56,008 bases of DNA, from assembly GCA_014191855.1 (NCBI GenBank), contig BJHF01000039.1:1-56008 (forward strand). The letters are read 5' to 3'. Both the position numbers and the translations under genes were made by a program. Under the pieces are notes generated by a model. The model saw nothing but the letters and a program-made list of their open reading frames with translations, did no database searches and was not told the origin of the DNA. Shown piece by piece: positions 18,170-26,914 of the stretch; positions within the stretch are counted from its first letter, which is position 1; the number at the start of each line of letters is the position of its first letter. Source of the DNA: Deltaproteobacteria bacterium. Its GTDB lineage: Bacteria > Myxococcota_A > UBA796 > SXON01.

Positions 18170-19257
18170 CGCAAGTCGTCATCATGTGCGGGTCGGGGGG
18201 CGTGGGAAAAACCACGATGTCCGCCGCATTGGCGCTTCGTTTCGCGGAGGAGGGCCGCCGAGTGATGGTGATCACCATCGATCCGGCCCGTCGGCTCGCA
18301 GATGCACTTGGGCTCGCCGAGCTCGGCAACACCCCGCAGCGCGTCCCCACATCGCGCGGGGAGCTGCAAGCGATGATGCTCGACGCAAAACGTACATTCG
18401 ACGAGCTGATCACCCGGCACGCGCCAAACGGCGACGTGCGGGATCGGATCCTGGCGAACCACTACTACCGCTTCGTGAGCGAGCGCCTTCCCGGCGTGCA
18501 CGAGTACATGGCGATGGAGCGCCTCCTGGCGATCGTGCGCGCCGACGATGTGGATGTGGTGGTGCTCGATACACCGCCCACGCGCCACGCGCTCGACTTC
18601 CTGACCGCACCCGACCGCATGGCCGGCCTGATGGACGAGGGCGTGATGCGTTGGCTGGTGCTCCCGGCAAGCGCGAGCGGTTGGCGCATGATCGAGATGG
18701 GAAGCGACGTTTTGGCGGGCGTGCTCAAGCGCCTGCTCGGCCAGAACACCATCGAGGATATCGCCGACTTCTTCGCTGGTTTTCAGTCCCTGTGGGGCGG
18801 CTTCCGCGAGCGCTCCGTCGCCGCGCGGGCGCTATTGCGCGCCGCGAACACCCGGTTCATCCTCGTTACCGCGCCCGCCCCTGGCGCCCGAGCCGAAGCG
18901 CTGGCGTTTCTCGAGGTGTTGCGACGCGACGCGATGCCGTTCGCGGGCTTCCTCGTCAATCGCTGCGCCTGGCCACCGGCGCCCGCGCCCGCGTGGCCCG
19001 CCGCAGCCGGCGGCGACGATCCCGCCTCGTGGGAGGCCACCACCCGCGCCATCGAGGCCACCCTCACCCGGCACCGGGCGCTCGTCGCCACCCAGGAGGC
19101 GGCCATCGCCGATCTCCTCGCCCACGCCCCGCGCGGCGCGAACGCCTGGCGCATTCCGGAAGCAACCGGAGAAGTACACGATCTTTCTGGCCTTCGGGGG
19201 CTGGGGATGGCCCTCGCCGATTCCGGCGCGCTCGACGTGCTACGGGGCCCCGCGTGA
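18166..19257 (+). CDS. ArsA/Get3-like ATPase, second of a pair
   Basis: 363 aa. Walker A reads CGSGGVGKTT: the signature lysine of the deviant P-loop is replaced by serine, unlike the preceding gene. Switch motifs ITIDPARRLADALG and VVVLDTPPTRHALDF are those of the second subunit type in paired bacterial ArsA-like systems, so a heterodimer with the upstream protein is likely. An Ala/Pro-rich segment lies around residues 265-285. Confidence 0.88.
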   Translation: MTQVVIMCGSGGVGKTTMSAALALRFAEEGRRVMVITIDPARRLADALGLAELGNTPQRVPTSRGELQAMMLDAKRTFDELITRHAPNGDVRDRILANHYYRFVSERLPGVHEYMAMERLLAIVRADDVDVVVLDTPPTRHALDFLTAPDRMAGLMDEGVMRWLVLPASASGWRMIEMGSDVLAGVLKRLLGQNTIEDIADFFAGFQSLWGGFRERSVAARALLRAANTRFILVTAPAPGARAEALAFLEVLRRDAMPFAGFLVNRCAWPPAPAPAWPAAAGGDDPASWEATTRAIEATLTRHRALVATQEAAIADLLAHAPRGANAWRIPEATGEVHDLSGLRGLGMALADSGALDVLRGPA

Positions 19258-19925
19258 ACCAGGGCGATTGGCTACGAAAACGCTACCGACAGGGCAAGCG
19301 CCTGGGCTGTGCCCCCGAGATTGGCGCGTTCGTGCTGCTTGGCCTCGCCGGGCTCTTCGCGATGAAGCCGGCGTTGGCCGTTGATCCCTCCACGCCCGGC
19401 GAGTCCGCGCCGCAGTCTGTGGCCAAAACACTCTCCGACTACCTGGCCGACCTCGGCGGGGACGACGCGCCCGAGCGCCTCTACGCCGCACGCACCATTC
19501 GCGGCGAAGAGCGTCGCGCACTCTGGGCGATCGACCACGCCCCCGCCGACAGCCTCGCCGCGCTCGACGCTCAGTCGATTCTCGTGGAGGTGGAGGCCCG
19601 CATCCCGATGGCGTGCCGCTCGGCCCTGCTGTACACGAACACCGTGCCGCTTTGCGCGGAGATCCTCGCCGATCTCGGGCACGCCGAGCTGCTCCCCGAA
19701 GTGCGCACGGCGCGCACCCGAGTCAGCACCAAAGGCGCGATCAAGCGGGTAGACGCGGCGATTGTCCGGCTGGAGGCGCTCGCCCTCGAAGCTGCGCCCA
19801 TCGCGGCCCCGCTCGTGCTTCCAGCCGCGGTGCCCCCCGAGTCGCCGATTACGAAGCCCATAACCGCGCCGGTACCCGCAACGCTGCCGCCCGCCACCGA
19901 GGCGGCCTCGGCCCCAGCCCCGTGA
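19254..19925 (+). CDS. Membrane-anchored protein of unknown function
   Basis: 223 aa from a GTG that overlaps the previous stop (GTGA). A basic N terminus (RKRYRQGKR) precedes one hydrophobic helix (IGAFVLLGLAGLFAM), then an alpha-helical, HEAT-like region (GGDDAPERLYAARTI onward) and a Pro/Ala-rich C terminus. No family recognised. Placed between the ATPase pair and coaE with 4-nt overlaps on both sides. Confidence 0.7.
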   Translation: MNQGDWLRKRYRQGKRLGCAPEIGAFVLLGLAGLFAMKPALAVDPSTPGESAPQSVAKTLSDYLADLGGDDAPERLYAARTIRGEERRALWAIDHAPADSLAALDAQSILVEVEARIPMACRSALLYTNTVPLCAEILADLGHAELLPEVRTARTRVSTKGAIKRVDAAIVRLEALALEAAPIAAPLVLPAAVPPESPITKPITAPVPATLPPATEAASAPAP

Positions 19926-20524
19926 TCACGGTCGGGCTGACCGGGGGCATCGCGTGCGGAAAAAGCACGGTCGCGGCGATCCTCCGGGGCTTCGGCGTCC
20001 CCGTCCTCGATCTCGACGAAGTGGGCCGTCACGTCGTCGCCCCCGGGTCCGAGGGGCTCGCCGAGGTGGCGCAGCGGTGGCCGCAGGTGGTTCGCGACGG
20101 CGCGCTGGACCGCAAGGCGCTGGGAGCCATCGTCGTGGCCGACGCGGAAGCCCGCCGCGCGCTCGAAGCCATCACCCACCCGCGAATCTGGGCCGCATCC
20201 GAAGCGTGGCTGGCCGCGCAGAACGCGCCCGCGGCCGTGATCGAGGCCGCCCTCATGGTCGAAACGGGGAGCTACCGCCGCTACGACAAGCTGCTCGTCG
20301 TCTCCTGCCGCCCTGAAACCCAGCGGGCCCGCCTGGCCGCACGCGAGGGGTACGACGCCGAAACGGTCGAACGTTGGCTCGCCGCGCAGCTTCCGCTCGC
20401 CGAAAAAGAGCGCCTCGCCGACGCGATCATCCGCAACGATGGCGCCGAAGCCGAGCTTGTCGAGAGCACGAGCCAGGTGTGGGCGCGGCTCAGTGGTTGC
20501 ACGCCGCGGCGCTCGTCCGCCTGA
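19922..20524 (+). CDS. coaE: Dephospho-CoA kinase
   Basis: 200 aa, normal CoaE length, GTG start in a GTGA overlap. P-loop GLTGGIACGKST at the N terminus, LDLDEVGRHVV substrate region, THPRIW and the LID segment RLAAREGYDAETVERW. Last step of CoA biosynthesis. Its 3' end overlaps the convergent ZIP-like gene by about 35 nt. Confidence 0.93.
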   Translation: MITVGLTGGIACGKSTVAAILRGFGVPVLDLDEVGRHVVAPGSEGLAEVAQRWPQVVRDGALDRKALGAIVVADAEARRALEAITHPRIWAASEAWLAAQNAPAAVIEAALMVETGSYRRYDKLLVVSCRPETQRARLAAREGYDAETVERWLAAQLPLAEKERLADAIIRNDGAEAELVESTSQVWARLSGCTPRRSSA

Positions 20525-21104
20525 AGAACCTCAGGCGGGCCGGCCCGAGCAGGTGCCACGCCGAGTGCAGCAACATTCCGCCGGCGGAGACCTGGAGCAG
20601 CGCCATGGGTGCCGCCGTGCTCAGCGCCTCCACGTGCGCCGCCAGCATCCACCCGGCTACCGTGATGAACGCCGAGAACAGCAGTGCCAACCTGGCGAGC
20701 CGGGGCGACCCTGGCGAAACTGCTCGCCAGAGGGCCATTCCCACCGGCACGTTGTGCGCCACGACGGCGTACCCGAGCGAAGGCGACGAGCCGGCGAGCG
20801 CGACGCCGTCCACGAGCGCGTGCAGCGCCAGACCCGCGAATGCGAACGCGCTCACCGCATCCCCCAGCGCGGGGAACCGGTGCGCCAAAAACCCACCGAC
20901 ACCGCCGACCGTCAGCACGAGCGCCGCCTCCGGCCAGCCGATTACGGCGGCCGAGAAGGGGAGCACAGCGCCAAACACCGCGATGGCGATCAGCACCCCG
21001 AGCACCCCATCGACGGCGGCGGCGAGACGTGGCCTGCCCTGGAGCAACCGATCAATGAGCGGGGACCCAAGCAGCACGAGCACAGCGGCGAAGAGGGCGC
21101 CCAT
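20490..21104 (-). CDS. ZIP-family metal transporter-like membrane protein
   Basis: 204 aa from the ATG at 21104, with about seven hydrophobic segments. The pair LHALVDGVALAG and VVAHNVPVGMALW (about residues 95-125) corresponds to the metal-binding HxxxDG and HxxPxG of ZIP transporters TM4/TM5. The protein is shorter than most ZIPs. Divalent-metal transport is inferred. An upstream extension to 21185 would collide with the divergent lipoprotein gene. Confidence 0.7.
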   Translation of the reverse strand: MGALFAAVLVLLGSPLIDRLLQGRPRLAAAVDGVLGVLIAIAVFGAVLPFSAAVIGWPEAALVLTVGGVGGFLAHRFPALGDAVSAFAFAGLALHALVDGVALAGSSPSLGYAVVAHNVPVGMALWRAVSPGSPRLARLALLFSAFITVAGWMLAAHVEALSTAAPMALLQVSAGGMLLHSAWHLLGPARLRFFRRTSAAACNH

Positions 21105-21159
21105 CGGGCGCGCGGCTAACCGCCCCCCGCACGGATAGACAGGCGCCCGGAGATCATCC

Positions 21160-21624
21160 ATGCGACGCCTCGCGCCGCGGTTCATGCCCCTGGCGATGGC
21201 CGCTTGCTTTACCCCTACGGCCGGCGACTACGCGTTCACGGTCACCAGCGAAGAAACCGACTGCCCGGCCGACTTCAAGGCCACGACAGGCCAGGCGGAG
21301 GTGATCTCGATCGGCGTGGACATGGACGTCCCGGAGCTCGTTCTCGCAGGGGCGCCCGAAGAACACTGCCCCTTGAGCGGCATGGACTTCACCTGCGAAT
21401 ATGCCGAGGTGGACGACGAGATCGACTACTCGGGGGATGGGTACGTCGCGGTCTACACCATCGACATGGACATGAAGGGCACCTTCATCGTCCCCAACAC
21501 GATGAACGGCACGACCTCCACGCTGATGAGCTGCATCGGTGCCGACTGCGCTTCGATGGCGGAGGAGCTCGGAAATCCGGCATGCCTGGTCACCTGGTAT
21601 TGGGAAGCGAGCACCGGGGGCTGA
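21160..21624 (+). CDS. Small secreted lipoprotein, cysteine-containing
   Basis: 154 aa with a signal peptide ending in the lipobox MAAC (Cys16), preceded by a GGAG ribosome site. Six further cysteines (for example TDCPAD, EHCPLSG, TCEYA, MSCIGADC) suggest disulfides. No domain recognised. Confidence 0.7.
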   Translation: MRRLAPRFMPLAMAACFTPTAGDYAFTVTSEETDCPADFKATTGQAEVISIGVDMDVPELVLAGAPEEHCPLSGMDFTCEYAEVDDEIDYSGDGYVAVYTIDMDMKGTFIVPNTMNGTTSTLMSCIGADCASMAEELGNPACLVTWYWEASTGG

Positions 21625-21687
21625 TCGGGCCGGCTCCATCCGGCCGCACTCCAGCCGGCTACGCGCCATCCGACTACATTGGCGCCC

Positions 21688-22338
21688 ATGTGGTTTGTCG
21701 CAATCGCCTTCGCCGCGGATCCCGCCGCCCTGCGCGCGGGGCTCGAGGATCCCTCAGGCTGGGAAACCGTGGATACCAAGCAGATCGAGGGGGTTGGCCC
21801 GGTTGTTGTCCGGCACAAGGTGGTGTTGGGCGAGGATTGCCTGGAAGGGAGCGCCACCGCCGCCCTCGACGCCGACATGCTGCTCGTCGCGGCCACCGAC
21901 GTCGAGCACCAGGCGCGCTGGTCGAGCTGGAAGGTGCCCGTCGCGAAGAAGCTCGGCGGCACCGCCACGAGTTTTGACTACTACCAGCTCCTCGACAACC
22001 CCTCCCCCGTGGCCGACCGCTTCTGGTTCGTACACGCCCGCACGAGCACCGAGGGCACCGAACGTTATTTTCGTTGGGACCAGGTGGACGCCGCCGCGAA
22101 GTACCCCACCGACCTCGCCGCGCTCCAGGCCGCATGGCCCGATGCCGTCGCCACCCGCACCAACCTCGGAGACTGGACATTCTCCCCTTCGGCGGCCGGA
22201 ACCCGCGTCCGATATCGCATCTGCACGGATGCCGGCGGGAACATCCCCCGCTGGATCGGCGAGATCGCCGCGCGGAGCACGCTGCCGACGAACATCGCGG
22301 ATCTGGTGAAAGAAGTGAAGCGTCGGTCGGGGGTGTAA
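21688..22338 (+). CDS. Secreted START/SRPBCC-like lipid-binding protein
   Basis: 216 aa from the ATG at 21688, which gives a short signal peptide MWFVAIAFAADPA. The body (VVVRHKVVLGEDC, DVEHQARWSSWKVPVAKKL, GTRVRYRICTDAGGNIPRW, ending in DLVKEVKRR) matches the helix-grip START-domain pattern. Likely binds a hydrophobic ligand in the periplasm. A TTG at 21679 would add three residues. Confidence 0.7.
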   Translation: MWFVAIAFAADPAALRAGLEDPSGWETVDTKQIEGVGPVVVRHKVVLGEDCLEGSATAALDADMLLVAATDVEHQARWSSWKVPVAKKLGGTATSFDYYQLLDNPSPVADRFWFVHARTSTEGTERYFRWDQVDAAAKYPTDLAALQAAWPDAVATRTNLGDWTFSPSAAGTRVRYRICTDAGGNIPRWIGEIAARSTLPTNIADLVKEVKRRSGV

Positions 22339-22382
22339 GGCCAGCGAACCGGGGGGCGTTCCGGCGCGCTCCCGGAACCCCG

Positions 22383-23051
22383 ATGTCCTTCCTCGACTCT
22401 GTCCAGCTCGCCTACACCTGCCCCCTCGCCTGGGAAAAGCTGCTCGGTAACGACCAGAAGCGCTTCTGCATGGACTGCCAGAAGCACGTCACGAACCTCA
22501 GCGCGATGACGCGCGGCCAGGCTGAGACGTACCTGCACGCCAACGCCGACGCGCCGATCTGCGTGCGCGTAGAGGTCGATGCGAAGGGCCGCGCCGTACA
22601 TCGGCCCGCCCTCTCGGCGGCGGCGGCGGTCGCGATGTCCCTCTCGGCGGTCGCCTGCGGTGGCGACGACGATTCGGCGGATAGCGGGCGTGTAGGGGGA
22701 GCTTCGGTGGACATTGCGGCGCAACACGACGAGGCGGGAATGGGCGCCGCGGCGCGTGGCGCCCGCGACGGCACGAGCCAAGGCGCATCTTCGACCTCGA
22801 TCATCCCAGAGGTGGGTCAGGGCGGACCGACCGACCAGATGGGCCAGGTTCCCGCGATCCGCCAGATGATGGGGGAGCCTCCGGCGATCACGACGGTGCC
22901 CGTGGAGCCGACCCACCAGGTGATGGGCGGCGTTCGGCCCATCCATGAAACGATGGGCCGGCCGGCGACCGTGAAGATGGGCAAGATCAAGCGCGAACCC
23001 GAGCCGGAGCCGGAGCCGGAGCCGACCGAAGAGGTCATGGGGCTCTGGTAG
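22383..23051 (+). CDS. Cysteine-motif protein with MG-repeat tail
   Basis: 222 aa. The N-terminal ~45 residues carry TCPLAWEKL and RFCMDCQKHVTNLSAMT, a small zinc-ribbon-like domain seen fused to membrane anchors in Myxococcota, Planctomycetes and Bacteroidetes. A hydrophobic segment (about 78-93) ends in AVACGG. The periplasmic-side tail repeats short motifs with Met-Gly (QMMGEP, QVMGG, ETMGRP, EVMGLW) and an Glu-Pro run. Function unknown. Confidence 0.7.
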   Translation: MSFLDSVQLAYTCPLAWEKLLGNDQKRFCMDCQKHVTNLSAMTRGQAETYLHANADAPICVRVEVDAKGRAVHRPALSAAAAVAMSLSAVACGGDDDSADSGRVGGASVDIAAQHDEAGMGAAARGARDGTSQGASSTSIIPEVGQGGPTDQMGQVPAIRQMMGEPPAITTVPVEPTHQVMGGVRPIHETMGRPATVKMGKIKREPEPEPEPEPTEEVMGLW

Positions 23052-23082
23052 CCGCGGCCGAACGCCGGGTTAGCCCCCGGCC

Positions 23083-23574
23083 ATGCTCGCCCTCGCTGAT
23101 CTCACCGGCCGGTTCGCCGTCCACGCCGTTTGGTGCATTTCCGACCCGGAAACGTTCATCCCGCTCATCGGGCACGAGAAAGCGGGCAAACGCGGGCTGT
23201 TGCGGCTCGCCGGCAGCACACTCGAAGATTCGGTCGACTCGGGCAAAAGCTGGCTCGTCGCGAATCCCCAAGGCGTCGAGCGCGCGGTGCTCGTGTTCGA
23301 TGGCTTCCTCACGCTCAACGACAGCGGGAAGATCGACGCGCTGATCATCGACGCGGTGGAATACGGCGAGCGCCCCCTGCGCCTCCGGATCGGGGTGCGT
23401 TACCGGCCGGGCGGCACGGCCACCGGCTTCAAGGTCGGCAGCCCGAAGGTGCTCGAAAATGATGGGCTCAGCGAAGCCGACTGGGAGGCGTTCTTTGCCC
23501 AATTCTGGCTGGGCGTGAAAAGCCACCATGACGCCGCGGTGGTGTGGGCGAATCATTTGGACGACGAGCTTTAG
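23083..23574 (+). CDS. Conserved hypothetical protein
   Basis: 163-aa soluble protein without signal peptide or membrane segment. The composition and unbroken codon structure look genuine. The middle (RAVLVFDGFLTLNDSGKIDALIID) is beta-rich. I do not recognise the family. Confidence 0.6.
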   Translation: MLALADLTGRFAVHAVWCISDPETFIPLIGHEKAGKRGLLRLAGSTLEDSVDSGKSWLVANPQGVERAVLVFDGFLTLNDSGKIDALIIDAVEYGERPLRLRIGVRYRPGGTATGFKVGSPKVLENDGLSEADWEAFFAQFWLGVKSHHDAAVVWANHLDDEL

Positions 23575-23601
23575 ACGCCCGATCGCGCTTACCCGAAAGC
23601 G

Positions 23602-24747
23602 CTACCAACAGGCGATGGGCGCGTAGCTCAAGATGTACCGCTGGTCCGCCAGCCCGTCTCCAGTCTCGTCGTGTTCCCACGTGATCAGGTTTCCGGCGCT
23701 GTCGTAGGTCGAGACAGAAGAGAGGTCGGCGGTTCCGTTCGCGTCGAGGTCGAACGCTTCGGTCAGCACGTTGCCATCGGCGTCGTAGGAGTAGGAATCG
23801 CGGCGATACACGCTCCCGGTGGCCGCGTCGAAATACTCGAGCACCAGCGGGTGAGTCTCGGCGTCGTAGGTGTATTCGTAGCGATAGTCCACGGTTCCGT
23901 CGGCGTCAGCGTCGTACTCCCACGACAGCAGCGTGTGGTCGGCGCCCCACGCGTAGAGTGTGAATCGGTCCACCGTGCCGTCCGCGTCGTTGTCCTCCCC
24001 TTTGATGAGCATGTTCCCGTCGGCGTCGGACGAGAACGTCGTGCGCTGGTCGGCGATCCCGTCGGTCTCGTTCCCATCCTCGACCGTCCCAGTGGCGTCA
24101 AAGTCTTCCTCGATCATCCACAGGTTGCCGTCGGTGTCCCAATTGTAGGTCTCGCGCCAATCGGCGGTGCCATCGATGTCATCGTCGTCTTCCCAGGTCA
24201 GCAAATGGCCCTCCCCATCGTAGACGTAGGTGACCCATTCGTCGACCACACCATCGCCATCGCCGTCGTGCTCAAGCAGCAGGAGGTTGCCGTTACCATC
24301 ATACGTGTAGGTCGCGAGCCCGTCGGGGATCCCGTCCGCGGGCTGATCGAATTCCCACGTCAGGGGGTGGCCGTCGGCGTCGTACGTCCACATGGTGCGC
24401 GTATTGATCGTCCCGTCGGCATCGGTGTCGTACTCCGCGAGCAGCTCGTTGCCGTCGGGGTCGTCGGTGTATGTGTAGCGCCGGTCCACCACGGTGTCGG
24501 CGTCGAGGTACATGTCGACCGTCCGGAAAAGACACAGGGGCACGGTGCCCGTCTCGCTGTCGCCGCCAGTGTCAGCGTCCTCGCTCGTGTCGTCTCCGAC
24601 GCTGGTGTCGCCTACCAGGGCGGTGTCGAAATCCGGTTCCACGCCGGTGGCGGCCTCGTTCTCATCGCCAGTCGCGACACACGCGGCTACGAGCAGGAGC
24701 GGCAGGAGGCGTGTTGACCGCACGTGCGCGAGGAGTGCATCTGGCAT
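23602..24747 (-). CDS. YD/RHS-like repeat lipoprotein
   Basis: 381 aa from the ATG at 24747. Signal peptide ends in the lipobox LLVAAC, followed by an Asp/Thr/Gly-rich spacer (DTSVGDDTSEDADTGGDSET). From about residue 75 to the end there are roughly eight ~30-residue units of the form YTYDADGN-hydrophobic-E-(D)DADGT-D-R, related to the YD repeats of RHS/teneurin proteins but much richer in Asp and lacking a toxin tail. A cell-surface repeat protein; Ca2+ binding by the DxDxDG loops is plausible (inference). Confidence 0.8.
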   Translation of the reverse strand: MPDALLAHVRSTRLLPLLLVAACVATGDENEAATGVEPDFDTALVGDTSVGDDTSEDADTGGDSETGTVPLCLFRTVDMYLDADTVVDRRYTYTDDPDGNELLAEYDTDADGTINTRTMWTYDADGHPLTWEFDQPADGIPDGLATYTYDGNGNLLLLEHDGDGDGVVDEWVTYVYDGEGHLLTWEDDDDIDGTADWRETYNWDTDGNLWMIEEDFDATGTVEDGNETDGIADQRTTFSSDADGNMLIKGEDNDADGTVDRFTLYAWGADHTLLSWEYDADADGTVDYRYEYTYDAETHPLVLEYFDAATGSVYRRDSYSYDADGNVLTEAFDLDANGTADLSSVSTYDSAGNLITWEHDETGDGLADQRYILSYAPIACW

Positions 24748-25270
24748 ACCCGAAGCGTAGCCCACTTTTGGGCGGCTCGGGCGGGCGGGCAGCCGGAGGG
24801 GCGCAGGGCGATGAGCTTGGCCCGGTGGCTTTGCCAAAATCAGTCACGGCTCATCGCAACGCGATCGTGATTGTATTCGCCCTGCGGCAGCGGGTCCCGC
24901 CGCAACCGAACTCGGTGTTCACCCCGATGAACCGCTACTTCGGTTGCACCACCCAATCGGACTCGGGTTTCACGGCCATGAGCATCGAGAGTGGTTTCAC
25001 CAGGCAACCGAATTGCGGGTTCACGTTTGTGAAGCGCGACTTCGGTTGAGGTGCAGGGCCGGCCGGGGTAGCCGGGCAGCCCGGTGGCAACGCAGGCGCC
25101 CCCAGATCGGGGACGGCGGCCCCCCTTCGAAGGCGGGTTCCTCTCCTGGGAGAGTTTCCTATTGCGTAACGGAGATCATCTCGGTGCAGCGCAGAAATCC
25201 CGGCATCAAGGGGAGGAGTGGCTTTGCTCTTGACCCAGAGTGATGTCAGTCATCGGCCGCGAACCGCCAT
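24748..25270. other. Intergenic region with 51-nt tandem repeats
   Basis: 523 nt between the repeat lipoprotein start and the hipA stop. It contains the three-unit 51-nt tandem repeat at 24903-25048 (separate entry) and a short hairpin CCGGG/CCCGG near 25072-25084. Otherwise no gene, promoter or RNA is recognised. Confidence 0.6.
24903..25048. repeat. Three tandem 51-nt units with palindromic structure
   Basis: Units begin at 24903, 24954 and 25005, exactly 51 nt apart. The first and third each form a 44-nt nested palindrome bounded by CAACCGAA and TTCGGTTG with inner arms GTTCA/TGAAC or TTCAC/GTGAA; the middle unit is more diverged (about two-thirds identical to the first). The period is 17 codons and the plus-strand frame is open through all units, ending at a stop at 25047-25049, but no plausible start or gene body precedes it. 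Confidence 0.75.
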
Positions 25271-26521
25271 TCAAGCGAGCCGCCGGGCCGTCGCGCGGAC
25301 GTTTTTCTCGATCCACCGCGGCAAGGTCTGGAGTATCGGGTGGCGCCCGTGTCGGCCGGCGAACTCCGCCGCCCAACTCGGCTGGGCCTCTGCGACCCGT
25401 TCTATTACGCTGCGGACGGTGTCCCGGACGAGCTTCCGCCCCAGGCTAGCGTCCTCCGCGAAGGCCTCCCAGTGCTGCCGGGAGAGTGTGTCGGCGTCAC
25501 GGCGCGGTCCCACTGCCATAGCGAGGGCGCGGTCGAGCGCTTGATAGTGTCGCGTGGAAAGCAGGTCGTAGAAGGGCGCGAGGCGAACGCCAACGCCGTC
25601 AAACAGCAGCGACAGGTTCTTGCCGTGCCCATCGGAGTTGCCCACTGCCACGTTGAACGCTTGCCATTCCACGAGCCGTCGCAGCTCCAGCAGCGGGCGG
25701 GAGGTGTGTCGCGCCAACAGCTCTGCGCACTCTGCCAGCGACGGTCCCCCCTCCTGCTGGTATTTTCTGGCCGCTGGGCGACCCGTCGCCTGGCAAAAGT
25801 CCTCCTGATGCAGGCGTGCGACCCGCTCCCCTTCCGTCACGCGCCGGTCGTACCGTTCCACGAGCAGGCTGGGGGGGCTGGTGCCCAGATACACCTCCAC
25901 CTTCGCGACATTTAGCCCGATCCGGGCTGCCAATCCCATGACGTACGCCTCGTTCATCGGCAGGTGCGCAAACCGGGCGTGCGGGAGCTTCAACAGGTGC
26001 GTGCTCGCGGTGGAGCCGGTTGGCAGGGCGACATTCCCACCGACGAGGCACACCGGGAGCTTGTTCTGCGCGCCGGCTAGGGACAGGCGGACGAGCGGTC
26101 CGCCCACGAGGAGCGGCGCAGAGCCACCCTCCAACAGGCTGGCGAGTTGTCTCGGTGTGAGTTCCTCGAACGTGTCCTCAAGGTCGGCGCCCCGGGGCAC
26201 GTCCTTCGGGACGACGCGAAGCGCGCCCGCGCATTCGCCGCCGATCGCTGCGAGCAGGTCGATATCGTTGCCGACGGAGAGTCCGAGGCGACCGCAAACG
26301 GCTTCCCGCGCAGTCCCTTCCGGCAGGAGGTTTCCAAACCAGGCGGCCGCTTCGGCTCCGGTCCAGGCGGCGACGCGTAGCGGCAAGCGGACCGAGACCG
26401 GAAATGCGTCCCGGTTCGCGAGCCAGTCGGGATGGTATTCGAAACTAAAATCACCCCCATTGGTCGCACGAATTTCTCCCACCCGCTGCTCGCAGTACCA
26501 CACGTCGAGTGGGCTGCTCAC
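25271..26521 (-). CDS. hipA: HipA-family toxin kinase
   Basis: About 416 aa. N-subdomain 1 region (LDVWYCEQRVGEI) is followed by the kinase glycine loop LSLAGAQNKLPV, the catalytic NSDGHGKNLS and the metal motif LAPFYDLLST. HipA kinases phosphorylate targets such as GltX and are neutralised by HipB. I prefer the GTG at 26521, which overlaps the hipB stop by 4 nt; an ATG at 26548 gives nine more residues with a 31-nt overlap. Confidence 0.9.
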   Translation of the reverse strand: MSSPLDVWYCEQRVGEIRATNGGDFSFEYHPDWLANRDAFPVSVRLPLRVAAWTGAEAAAWFGNLLPEGTAREAVCGRLGLSVGNDIDLLAAIGGECAGALRVVPKDVPRGADLEDTFEELTPRQLASLLEGGSAPLLVGGPLVRLSLAGAQNKLPVCLVGGNVALPTGSTASTHLLKLPHARFAHLPMNEAYVMGLAARIGLNVAKVEVYLGTSPPSLLVERYDRRVTEGERVARLHQEDFCQATGRPAARKYQQEGGPSLAECAELLARHTSRPLLELRRLVEWQAFNVAVGNSDGHGKNLSLLFDGVGVRLAPFYDLLSTRHYQALDRALAMAVGPRRDADTLSRQHWEAFAEDASLGRKLVRDTVRSVIERVAEAQPSWAAEFAGRHGRHPILQTLPRWIEKNVRATARRLA

Positions 26522-26787
26522 GGCCGTTGCCCGCGCGGTACGATCCACACGTCCATCCCCAACCGTCCAAGCACCTGAAGCACCAACCCAAGGCGCAGAG
26601 TGGGCTTCCCTCGCTCGAGTTCACCGAGGAACCGAACGCCGACCCCGGATAGCCCTGCAGTTTCCGTCTGGTCGACCCCTTGTTGCACCCGAGCGTCACG
26701 GACCAAGGCGCCAACATCGGCCGGGGTGCGAACAAGGGTCGGGCCGTGCGGAGGCAAGTTCGGGGGGGGGGACGGCGGGGTAGGCAT
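26518..26787 (-). CDS. hipB: HipB-type XRE antitoxin
   Basis: 89 aa from the ATG at 26787 with AGGAAG upstream. Helix-turn-helix of the Cro/XRE type (VGALVRDARVQQGVDQTETA, then GVGVRFLGELERGK and LGLVLQVLGRLG). The N terminus is proline-rich; its codons include a run of ten C on the coding strand (26762-26771), a possible slippage site. Expected to bind the hipBA promoter and inhibit HipA. Confidence 0.88.
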   Translation of the reverse strand: MPTPPSPPPNLPPHGPTLVRTPADVGALVRDARVQQGVDQTETAGLSGVGVRFLGELERGKPTLRLGLVLQVLGRLGMDVWIVPRGQRP

Positions 26788-26914
26788 GGATTCTTCCTGA
26801 TCGGGAAGATAACGCAGGGTGCGCGATCTGTCATCCCGAGCGGGAAGAGTCGCGCGGTGGCGAGCCGTCAATGGCGGTACGAACCGGTGTATTTCATGTG
26901 GATGAACGCCGCCC

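Noticed and set aside
17246..19257. Arsenite efflux (arsA) annotation for the two ATPases
   Set aside because: No arsB, arsD or arsC nearby, and the paired single-domain arrangement differs from the two-domain ArsA.
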